Positions 17,404-25,014 of a stretch of DNA of 64,000 bases are shown here, piece by piece. A model generated the notes under the pieces. It searched no databases, had not been told where the DNA came from, and worked only from the letters and a program-made list of their open reading frames with translations. The translations under genes and the position numbers were made by a program. Numbering within the stretch: the first letter of the stretch is position 1; every line of letters begins with the position of its first letter. The stretch comes from CAVXZE01 sp963766175 (GTDB taxonomy: Bacteria > Myxococcota_A > UBA9160 > UBA6930). The stretch covers positions 228,454 to 292,453 of the forward strand of contig CAVXZE010000010.1 of assembly GCA_963766175.1 (NCBI GenBank), in the 5' to 3' direction.

Positions 17404-17916
17404 ATGCAGACGCGGATACGAGGTCGGGTCTGGAAGTTCGGCGACGACGTCGACACCGACGTGATGGCCCCCTGGAACACCATCTCGGCCCCATGGGAAG
17501 AGAGACGCGGGTCGGTGTTGCACATCCGCCCCGAGTTCGCGGTTCAAGTCGAGCCCGGGGACCTGATCGTTGCCGGTCGCAACTGGGGCTGTGGCTCCAG
17601 CCGCGAGCACGCCCCCGAGAACCTCCAGCTCCTCGGAGTCGGCGCCGTCGTGGCCGAGACCTTTGGACGGATCTACTTCCGCAACTGCATCGCGATTGCC
17701 TTTCCCAATCTCGTCTGTCCCGGCATTGCCGCGGCGTGCGAGGAAGGCGACGAGCTGGAAGTCGACATGGAGAGCGGCACCGTGCGCAACCTGACCCAAG
17801 GGACCGAGCTTCAGGGGGATGCCTACACGCGCGACATGCTCGAGATCGTGGAGAAGGGTGGACTGATGAAGGTTCTCGAGGCGCGCCTGGGCGCCGGTCG
17901 GGAGGCCCACCAGTGA
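17404..17916 (+). CDS. Aconitase-family hydro-lyase small subunit (LeuD-like)
   Basis: The 170-residue protein is the swivel-domain subunit partner of the preceding gene. It has GRVWKFGDDVDTDVM at the start, and GRNWGCGSSREHAPENL, which positions the substrate-specificity loop and the active-site Ser. It ends TRDMLEIVEKGGLM as in LeuD2 proteins. ATG 17404 is preferred because the G-rich ribosome site at 17391-17397 is correctly spaced; GTG 17398 is an alternative. The stop (TGA 17914-17916) overlaps the GTG start of the dehydrogenase gene by 4 nt, so the two are translationally coupled. Confidence 0.9.
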   Translation: MQTRIRGRVWKFGDDVDTDVMAPWNTISAPWEERRGSVLHIRPEFAVQVEPGDLIVAGRNWGCGSSREHAPENLQLLGVGAVVAETFGRIYFRNCIAIAFPNLVCPGIAAACEEGDELEVDMESGTVRNLTQGTELQGDAYTRDMLEIVEKGGLMKVLEARLGAGREAHQ

Positions 17917-18980
17917 GCGCCAAGCGGGTGGTGGTAGTCGAGGGAGAGGACGCGGCGCCCGAGGCGATCCGACCCAGCCTTGCCCTCGTCGATCGGCTCG
18001 GAGTCGATATCGAGTGGCTCCACCCTCCAGTGGGGCAGCGCGCGATCGAGCAGTCGGGCTCGGCGTTTCCCCCTGAGGCGCAACAGGCCATCGACGATTC
18101 CGATGCCACCCTCTTCGGCGCCACCAGCGGGAAGAGCGCGGGGGCTCTCTTCTATCTACGCTGGGGCAAGCAGACCTACGCCAACGTGCGGCCCTCGCGT
18201 TTTCGTCCGGGCTTCAAAAGCCCGCTGGCGCACCCGGAGAAGGTCGACTTCGTCATCGTTCGCGAGAATCTCGAGGATCTCTATCTCTTCCTGGAGGGAG
18301 AAGTCGAGGACCTCGCTCCGCTCCGCCTGGTGAGTCCCACCGCGCGCCGGCCGGTGGCCGAGATGGGTCCGGGGTGTTACGGGCTCAAGGTGATCACGGA
18401 GGCCGGATCCGAGCGCGTTTGTCGCTTTGCCTTCGAGCTGGCTCGGGAGCGCAAGGGGCGGGGGCGGCCGGGCCGGGTAACCAGCGGGACGAAGCACAAC
18501 ATGCTGCCCCGAAGCGACGGGCTCTTTCGAAACGTCGCTGAGCGGGTTGCCGGGGAGTACCCGGAGATCGAGTTCCGCAGCTTGATCATCGATGACCTGG
18601 CACACCACCTGACGGCGAGGCCGGAGGAATTCGACGTGGTGGTGCTGCCCAACCTGTACGGCGACGTTCTCTCGGACGCCGCCGCGGGGCTCGTGGGTGG
18701 TCTCGGTCTCGCTCCGAGTGGCTGCTACGGGGATGACTACGCCTACTTCGAGTCTGCCCACGGTACGGCTCCCGACATCGTCGGTCGCAACGTCATCAAT
18801 CCCACGGCCACGCTGCTCTCGGCGGCGATGATGCTCGAGCACCTGGGCTTCGCGGGCGCCGCAGAACGACTCGACTCCGCCTTGACGCGCGTCTATGCGG
18901 ATGGGCGCGTCCTCACGCCGGACCAGGGGGGCAGGGCGAGTACGACGGAGTTCTGCGAGGCGGTCGCTGCCGTGCTCTAG
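17913..18980 (+). CDS. Isocitrate/isopropylmalate-dehydrogenase-family protein (LeuB-like)
   Basis: The 355-residue protein is a beta-decarboxylating dehydrogenase. It has VIVRENLEDLYLFLEGE in the substrate-specificity region, SGTKHNMLPRSDGLF, IDDLAHHLT and LPNLYGDVLSDAAAGL with the metal-binding Asp residues, and ESAHGTAPDIVGRNVINPTA at the nucleotide loop. The RENxED start of the specificity loop looks more like isocitrate or homoisocitrate enzymes than the RELTGG of isopropylmalate dehydrogenase, and the long LYLFLEGE insertion is unusual. It would oxidise and decarboxylate the 3-isomer made by the two preceding subunits. The GTG start overlaps the small-subunit stop. Its stop overlaps that of the convergent quinone-reductase-like gene. 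Confidence 0.87.
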   Translation: MSAKRVVVVEGEDAAPEAIRPSLALVDRLGVDIEWLHPPVGQRAIEQSGSAFPPEAQQAIDDSDATLFGATSGKSAGALFYLRWGKQTYANVRPSRFRPGFKSPLAHPEKVDFVIVRENLEDLYLFLEGEVEDLAPLRLVSPTARRPVAEMGPGCYGLKVITEAGSERVCRFAFELARERKGRGRPGRVTSGTKHNMLPRSDGLFRNVAERVAGEYPEIEFRSLIIDDLAHHLTARPEEFDVVVLPNLYGDVLSDAAAGLVGGLGLAPSGCYGDDYAYFESAHGTAPDIVGRNVINPTATLLSAAMMLEHLGFAGAAERLDSALTRVYADGRVLTPDQGGRASTTEFCEAVAAVL

Positions 18981-19951
18981 GGCAGCAGGATGATCTTCCC
19001 CACCGTTTGCTGGCTTTCGATGCGCGTGTGGGCAGCGGCGGCGTCTTTCAGGGGAACTGTCTCGATGGGAAGGAAGATGGTGCCGCTGGACAGACCATCG
19101 AAGAGCGTGGCATAGGCGCCGCGAATCGACTGCGGATCCGAGAACAGAACCGTACCGAGAAAATAGGTGCGCAGTCCGAGGTTGCGAGCGCCGCCGAGGA
19201 AGGCGTCGTCCAGTACCTCCCGAGGTGGATCCCCTGCCGCCCGGCCAAAGAGCACGACCGTGCCCCCGGCCCGGCACATCTCGAAGCTGCGCGCGAATCC
19301 GGGTCCCGCCACCGAATCGTAGACCACGTCGGCCCCGGCACTGGCTGTGATCTGCCGGACCCGTTCGACGGGGTCCTCCCGACGGTAGTTGATTACGTGG
19401 AGATATCCCGCACGGCGAGCGACCTCTGCCTTCTCCTCCGTCGAGACGAGACCGATGGAGGGGGCGCGTTTCTGCGCGAGGAGGCCGCCCAGGAAGCAGC
19501 CCACGCTTCCGGCCGCAGCGTGGACGACGACGTTGGTGGCCTCGCCAACGCCGTGGTCGCGGATCATGAAGCAGGATGTGAGGCCCGCTACGGGGCAGGC
19601 AGCTGCCAGCTCGTAGCTGATCTGCTCCGGGATTCGGACGGCGAGGACCGCGGGGACCACGGTCTTCTCCGCATAGGCGCCGGCCGCGGTGATGCCCAGC
19701 ACCCGGTCTCCTTCGGCGAAGCCCTCCACGCCCTCTCCGACGGCGTCCACCTCACCGGCGAAGTCGGTGCCGGGGATGTAGGGATGGGTCTGTCCGCGCA
19801 CGCCGCGGCGGCGGCCCTGGACGTCGTGGAAATTGATGCCGACCGCCCGGTTGCGAACCCGAAGCGTGCCTCGTGCGACCTCGGGCTCGGGGACGTCGAC
19901 CGCTTTCAGAACCTCCGGACCCCCAGTCGCCGTGACGTGGATTGCTCGCAT
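18977..19951 (-). CDS. Zinc-independent MDR/quinone oxidoreductase-like protein
   Basis: The 324-residue protein is an NADPH:quinone-oxidoreductase-type member of the medium-chain reductase family. It has GPEVLKAVDVPEPEV, VGINFHDVQGRRRG, PYIPGTDFAGEVDAVGEGV, the nucleotide loop VHAAAGSVGCFLGGLLAQ and a C-terminal TVGKIILLP. No structural zinc cysteines are visible. Such enzymes reduce quinones or alpha,beta-unsaturated carbonyls with NADPH. Its stop codon shares 4 nt with the stop of the convergent dehydrogenase gene. It is likely monocistronic. Confidence 0.9.
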   Translation of the reverse strand: MRAIHVTATGGPEVLKAVDVPEPEVARGTLRVRNRAVGINFHDVQGRRRGVRGQTHPYIPGTDFAGEVDAVGEGVEGFAEGDRVLGITAAGAYAEKTVVPAVLAVRIPEQISYELAAACPVAGLTSCFMIRDHGVGEATNVVVHAAAGSVGCFLGGLLAQKRAPSIGLVSTEEKAEVARRAGYLHVINYRREDPVERVRQITASAGADVVYDSVAGPGFARSFEMCRAGGTVVLFGRAAGDPPREVLDDAFLGGARNLGLRTYFLGTVLFSDPQSIRGAYATLFDGLSSGTIFLPIETVPLKDAAAAHTRIESQQTVGKIILLP

Positions 19952-20011
19952 GAATCGAGAATACTACGCAGTCGACATTTCCGCCCATTTTGCGCAGCTT
20001 TCCATTCGTCC

Positions 20012-20542
20012 TCAGTCGGTCGCGTTCCGCGGCGCCGGATCTTCTTTTCGCGATGCCCTCTCTGCGAGTGCGCGCACCAGCTCCACCAGCCGTCCGCTCG
20101 CGACGGTCTCGTGGAGTGGATGGTCGTCGTCCACTTCGTGGAGCACTACCCACTCCGGTGAGCCGGCGGCGGCCAGGCGGCGGCTGTCCTCGATGTCGAT
20201 CAGCTCGTCCCGAAGTCCGTGCACCAACCAGATCGGAACACCGGGCGGAAGCTCGGCATGCGGATCGCGTCGAAGAGCCGCCTGCGCCAGCAGCAACGTC
20301 GCGCCGCGCCAGAGGTCACGCTGTAGCAGCTCTACCGCCACGGCCGCGCCGAAAGAGGATCCCACCAGTACATCGGGTCGGAAGGCGGCGAGGGCATCGG
20401 CCTGCACAGCGACACAGGCCTCGAAGTCGCTGGTATCCATGGCCGGGGTGAGTGCCTCGAAGTGCCGGGCCAGCAGCCGCGCCTTGTTGCCCTGCGGGCT
20501 TCCCTCCAAGCCGTGGATGAACTGAACGCGGAGCCGGGCCAT
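20012..20542 (-). CDS. YqiA-like small alpha/beta hydrolase
   Basis: The 176-residue protein is a compact alpha/beta hydrolase. It begins FIHGLEGSPQGNKARLL, has the nucleophile elbow VGSSFGAAVAVELL (G-x-S-x-G with Ser near residue 69), PIWLVHGLRDELID with the acid region and VDDDHPLHETV with the likely catalytic His. This is the YqiA/UPF0227 type of esterase. ATG 20542 matches the family start; the longer frame runs through the transporter gene. It lies five bases downstream of the MFS gene on the same strand and may be co-transcribed with it. Confidence 0.85.
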   Translation of the reverse strand: MARLRVQFIHGLEGSPQGNKARLLARHFEALTPAMDTSDFEACVAVQADALAAFRPDVLVGSSFGAAVAVELLQRDLWRGATLLLAQAALRRDPHAELPPGVPIWLVHGLRDELIDIEDSRRLAAAGSPEWVVLHEVDDDHPLHETVASGRLVELVRALAERASRKEDPAPRNATD

Positions 20543-20547
20543 GGGTT

Positions 20548-21840
20548 TCAGACGTCCCTGGCGCGAAGGTCTCGCGCAGCGCGGCTTGCCTGCAGAAAGA
20601 AGACGCTGGCCAGCCCTCCCACCAGCGCCACGGCGAGTAGCGAGTAGCGGATCGCCTCGATCCCGAATCGCCCCGCGAGCTGGTCGTTCAAGAATCCGAC
20701 CACGAAGGTGCCTGCGCCGAGTCCCACCATGTTGAGGATGAAGAGCAGGATCGCCGAGGCGGTCGCGCGCATGCGCAGCTTGACCAGGCCCTGGGTCATC
20801 GCGAGCATCGGTCCGATGTACATGTTTGCGATGAAATAGAAAGGGAAGAAGGAAAGCAGCGCGAGCGCCGGGCTCTGGAGCAGCAGGAACCCGGCGACGA
20901 AGGGAACGCCGAGCAGCGCCTGGATCGCGGGGAGCCGCATGTACCAGCTCTGGTTTTTGGCACCGAACCGGTCCGCGAGTCTCCCGCCCAGATAGGCGCC
21001 GGCGCTGCCGCCCACGCCGACGCTCAGGCCGAGCCAGGTTCCGATCTCGACGACCCCCATCTGGTGCACGCGCTCCAGGAAGGCGGGCCCCCAGCTGAGG
21101 ATCGCGTAGCCGCCCAGCGACTGACACGAGGCGCCGGCGGCGATATACACGAAAGAGCGACGCGAGAGAAGAAAGCGGATGACCTCGCCGGTGCCGACCA
21201 CCCGGGTGTCCGCGGGCCGGCTCTCCGAGAAGCCTCGAGGCAGCTCGCGGACGGTCATGCGCACCAGGAGCGCGAGCGGAACTCCGGGGAGGCCGACCAA
21301 GAGATAGACGAGCCGCCAGCCGAAGTGCTCCCGGATGTATCCACCTGCCAGGAAGGCGATCATCGCCCCGATGTAGACCCCCGTGGCGTAGATCGAAAGC
21401 GCCGTCGCGCGGCGCTCGGGAGGAAAGTAGTCGGAGAGGAGGGAGTGGGCGGGCGGACTGCCCGCGGCCTCGCCGATTCCCACGCCGACGCGGGCGAGGG
21501 CGAGCTGGGTGAAGCTGCGCGCCAGACCCGAGGCGGCCGTCATCGCGCTCCAGACCGCGAGTCCGATCGCGATCACGGAGCGGCGCGAGGTGCGATCCGC
21601 GAAGCGAGCGATCGGGATCCCCGCGAAGGTGTAGAAGACCACGAAGGCGAAGCCCGCGAGGAAGCCCATCGCGGTGTCGGAGGCCTGCAGATCCTGCTGA
21701 TGGGCTCACAGAGGCAGGCGATCGATGAAGTTGAAGACGTGGACGGCGAAGAGGACTCCGAGGACGTAGTAGGAGTACCCCAGCGAGATCTCGGAATCGG
21801 AGGCCTGAGCGGGCGGCGGCGCCTCGGGCTCCTTCGACAT
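20548..21840 (-). pseudogene. MFS transporter (spinster-like) broken in the first membrane helix
   Basis: The intact C-terminal part (373 residues from ATG 21669) has MFS landmarks: AGIPIARFADRTSRR, VGIGEAAGSPPAHSLLSDYF and about ten further helices. The real N-terminus is encoded from ATG 21840 behind a GAGG-type ribosome site: a short acidic/proline-rich tail, then LGVLFAVHVFNFIDR, the first helix of spinster-type carriers. That frame meets TGA near 21707-21709. An LCEPIS remnant of the loop normally following FIDR sits in another frame, so at least one deletion and one further frame change separate the halves. Either the gene is inactivated or the sequence contains indel errors here. The same defect class recurs immediately downstream on the other strand. 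Confidence 0.75.
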
Positions 21841-22137
21841 CCTCTACCTCGGCCGCGCGTTACCCCAAGTAGCCGCGGTGACACCACTATACCGACACCG
21901 TGGCTCGTCGATGACCACAAACCTCGCGGAAGGGTCCGTTTCAAGGAAAGCTTTGCCTGCGCGCCTGCTCTACGTGGTGGTGTCCAGGAGCCAGGCAGAG
22001 CGTCGAATGGGACCAAGTCATGAGGAGATTGGCCAGTGCGCTACTCAATCCCGCTCCCCGTGGCAGTCCGGCGGATCATCCCCTCGCCCGTCGCCCTTGT
22101 CCGACGCATACGGCAAACCCATTCACGGAGGCCCGTT

Positions 22138-24162
22138 GTGGTGGTGCGCATCCCTTTGTTGGTCCTTCTCATCCTCACGCCACTGCTCGGCGCGGCCAGG
22201 TGCCAGCCTGGCGCCCGGATCGTCTGGCTCGCGTCGGGCTGGTCGAGAGCTGCGGACTCCAGGTGGAGTTCACGCTCACGGCCGGGTTCGATCTGGCCAC
22301 GTTGGAGGCGAGCCTGAACTTCCATCCGCTGGCGCGTGAGCGAAACGGGCCCGTCTACACGATCTGGGTCGATCCGGGCTTTCCCCTGCAGGCCGAAAAC
22401 CAGCTGCTGGTGCGCGCCGACCGGGTAAGCGATGGCGTGACGATCACGTCCGGTCGCGCCTTCAGCTACACGCCTCCGAAAGCCAGCGCACGCCTCATCA
22501 GCGACCCGGGCGATCTGATCCAGGGTCCCCTCGCAGGTGGACGAGTCGGGGACTACCTGCTCGAGAATGGCTGCGCGCGCTTCATCGTTCAGGAGGGTCT
22601 CCAGCGCGACTTCAACCAGGTGGGAGCCTTCGGAGGCAACCTGATCGACGCCGAGATCGTGGTCGACGGTGTCCGCCAGGGGAACGACAACTTCTGGGAG
22701 GTCCAGCCCGCCGTCAACATCGAGACGGTGATCAACGCCACCAGTGTTCGCGTCCTCAACGACGGGGAGGACGGAAACCCCGCGGTGGTCGAGTCCTGCG
22801 GGCCCGATGACCTGCTGGACGGCATCAATGCCTCGACCGAGGTCGAGAGCGCCGGGGGAGCACCGCTACCGCCCGAGGTCGACGACAGGGATTACGATGT
22901 CGAGGGGTGCACCGCGTACACGCTCGAGCGCGGAGTGCGCAGATTGGAGCTCACGACGACGCTCGCCAGCATGGAGGCCGCCGACCTCCCGCTGTTCCCC
23001 GGCGACTACGTGAGCGGCGCCGGCGAGCTGGAGCAGTGGACGCCGCTGGCCGATGCCTTGCCCTTCCTCGTCAAGGGCGGGGTGGGCGAGCTGCTGGCGA
23101 ACTGGGGCGCCGACGCTCTCAGCTATTTCGGCTTCGACGAAGCGGAGGGAGTCAGCTACGCCATCGCCGCGCCTCAGCTACCGGGGATGCTGGCGCCTTC
23201 GAGCACCTTCACGGTGACCGGCGTCTCCTACCTGATGCACGGTCAGGCCATCCCTGCGGTGCTGCAAGGCGCCGCCTCCAACTTCATCGTGCCGGCGGGT
23301 GGCACCAAGTCCTTCACCCGCTGGTTCGCCGTCGGCGAGGGAAGCGGCAACGATGCCATCGACGCCCAGGTGGATCTGCTGGGGACTCCGGCGGGCTCGC
23401 TCCGGGTCTGCGTCACGGTCGCCAATGCGGGCCAGGATCCCCTTCCCGGCGCCCGCGTGGCGGCGGCCCGGGACAACTTGGGCGGAACCAGCGCCGCCAA
23501 TGTCCTTCGGGGGCACTGGGTGACCGGGGCGGACGGCTGCTCCGAAGGGCGGCTTCCGGCGGGGAATTACCTGGTGGCCGCGGCGAAGGAAGGCTTTCCT
23601 TACCAGGGGGGTGGCTCGGTTCCCGATACCACGCTGGTGAACGTTCCGGACGGAGGAGTCGCCGGTCTCTCGATCGCGCTTCGGAACCTCGACATCGAGA
23701 TCCAGGCGCCGGCCTGGGGCTCCCTACGACACCATCGAGGTCTACACCAACTCCACTACGACCGTGGCCAAGACGAACGACGGGGTCCCCGGGCTGTTCG
23801 GGGCGTTGCCCGACATGACACTCACACTGGGCGCGGGGGATTTCGCCGTCGATTCCGTCGACGTTTCACCCGATCCTCTGAATCCGATTCCGGGAACGAC
23901 TCGTCTGGAGACCAGCAAACGGATCACCTTCTCTGGAGCGAGCGCGCTCACCGCCGACACCTGGGTGGTGGGGACGGACGCGTCTGCGCCGATGTTCCCG
24001 GTGCACGCCAGCGGCTCGACCTCGGGGAAACCGATCTCACCTCCCTCGTCGACGTGACGACGACCGAGGCCGGGATCCGGGCGCTCGGCTTTGCCAATCC
24101 GCTGTTCGTGGACATGGACGGCAACCCGGGCTTCGATCCGCCATCGGCCCGCGCCGCAATGA
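22138..24162 (+). pseudogene. Large exported protein with carboxypeptidase-regulatory-like segment, multiply frameshifted
   Basis: A hydrophobic signal (VVVRIPLLVLLILTPLLG, ending AARC, a weak lipobox) starts at GTG 22138 after GGAGG and is in one frame to about 22215. The body then continues in a second frame (VGLVESCGLQVEFTLTAG... to DIEIQAPA near 23715), shifts to another (PYDTIEVYTNSTTT ... MFPVHASGS near 24025), and shifts back (LDLGETDLTSLVDV...). A final TGA inside the ATGA at 24159-24162 is likely the natural stop. The segment with DGCSEGRLPAGNYLVAAAKEG resembles a carboxypeptidase regulatory-like/peptidase-associated beta domain. At least three indels are required. Function unknown; probably secreted or surface-anchored. 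A single-frame reading of 959 residues across this region is an artefact. Confidence 0.55.
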
Positions 24163-24798
24163 CCCGGCCCGGGCTCCGAGCCGCGGCCTGGGTCCTCTCG
24201 GGTCTGCTGCTCGGGGTCGGGAGCACTGCATGGGAGGCCGGTGGGGAGCCGAGGACCCTGCCGCCCGCGCCGGGCGGGACGCCGCTGCTGGCTGCGTCCG
24301 AGACGAGCTCGGCGACCGTGGTGGGCACCGTAGGTCCCGCGGTTCGGCTCGACGTGCGTGGCCTCGCGGCCGAGCTGGTGGTGGAGCGGGTCCTGCCGGA
24401 GCATCCGGCGGAGCATCAGCGGATCGGAGAGATCCGCGCGCGGTCGTCGCCCTCGAGCCCCTTCCCACTGGCTCTCTCTGGCGCACGCGCTTCCCGAACG
24501 GCGACGCGCTGGCGGTTGCCGCCCGCGGCAACGCTTTCTTGTGGGAGCCCGATACCGCCACCCTCGACGCGCTGGCGGCCTATCTCGCCCTGGAGTCGTC
24601 GGCCCGGTCGGAGTCACGAGGCGTCAGCGCACTGCTCGCCCTCCGTCTCCAGGCGCTCGAGCTGGCGGGACGCCACGCTGTTCGGTCTCTTCGGAGCTCG
24701 ATCGCACCCTGGGCGAAATCGCTGCGAGCCACCTCGACGCCCGGGTTCGAAGGCTGGCGGGGCTCACGCTGGGACGTTTCTCCGGGGATCCCAACTGA
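24159..24798 (+). pseudogene. Small exported hypothetical protein, multiply frameshifted
   Basis: An N-terminal signal sequence (LRAAAWVLSGLLLGVGSTAWEA) begins at ATG 24159, which overlaps the presumed stop of the previous gene. Coherent protein-like sequence continues through ASETSSATVVGTVG and GLAAELVVERVLPEH, then in a second frame VVALEPLPTGSLWRTRFPNG and ATLDALAAYLALESS, a third frame SSWRDATLFGLF and a fourth segment ELDRTLGEIAASHLDARVRR to TGA near 24796-24798. At least three frame changes occur within 640 bases. The order suggests a single exported protein of about 210 residues ending in HEAT-like helices. I do not recognise a functional family. Confidence 0.45.
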
Positions 24799-24976
24799 TG
24801 GGTTCGCAGCCGGCACAGAAGGAGTCCGTATATCGTCGCTACTGGACGATCGTCGAAGCGACGCCAGGATCGGCTTGCTTCGTGCGAAGTTGCCGGTAGG
24901 AGAAGAACCTCTGCTCGCGGAGAGCTTCTCGAGGAGAGGACGCGGGCTTGACCTGATCCGGGACCGAGCCCGACTC

Positions 24977-24985
24977 TGTTAGAAT
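24977..24985 (+). promoter_or_regulatory. Extended -10 promoter candidate for the lipoprotein gene
   Basis: TGTTAGAAT (TGn plus TAGAAT, 5 of 6 to TATAAT) lies 30 bases before ATG 25015 and 16 bases before the GGAGGT ribosome site at 25001-25006. A TTGACC upstream at 24948 is 26 bases away, too far to be its -35 element, so it would act as an extended -10 promoter. Confidence 0.3.
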
Positions 24986-25014
24986 TGCACGCTCTCGAAT
25001 GGAGGTCTGTCGCC

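Noticed and set aside
22020..24899. One continuous 959-residue open frame
   Set aside because: Only the middle part (about 22225-23715) has protein-like content in this frame; the ends belong to other genes or frames.
24948..24953. TTGACC as the -35 element for the promoter before the lipoprotein gene
   Set aside because: It is 26 bases from the -10 element, too far for a normal spacer.
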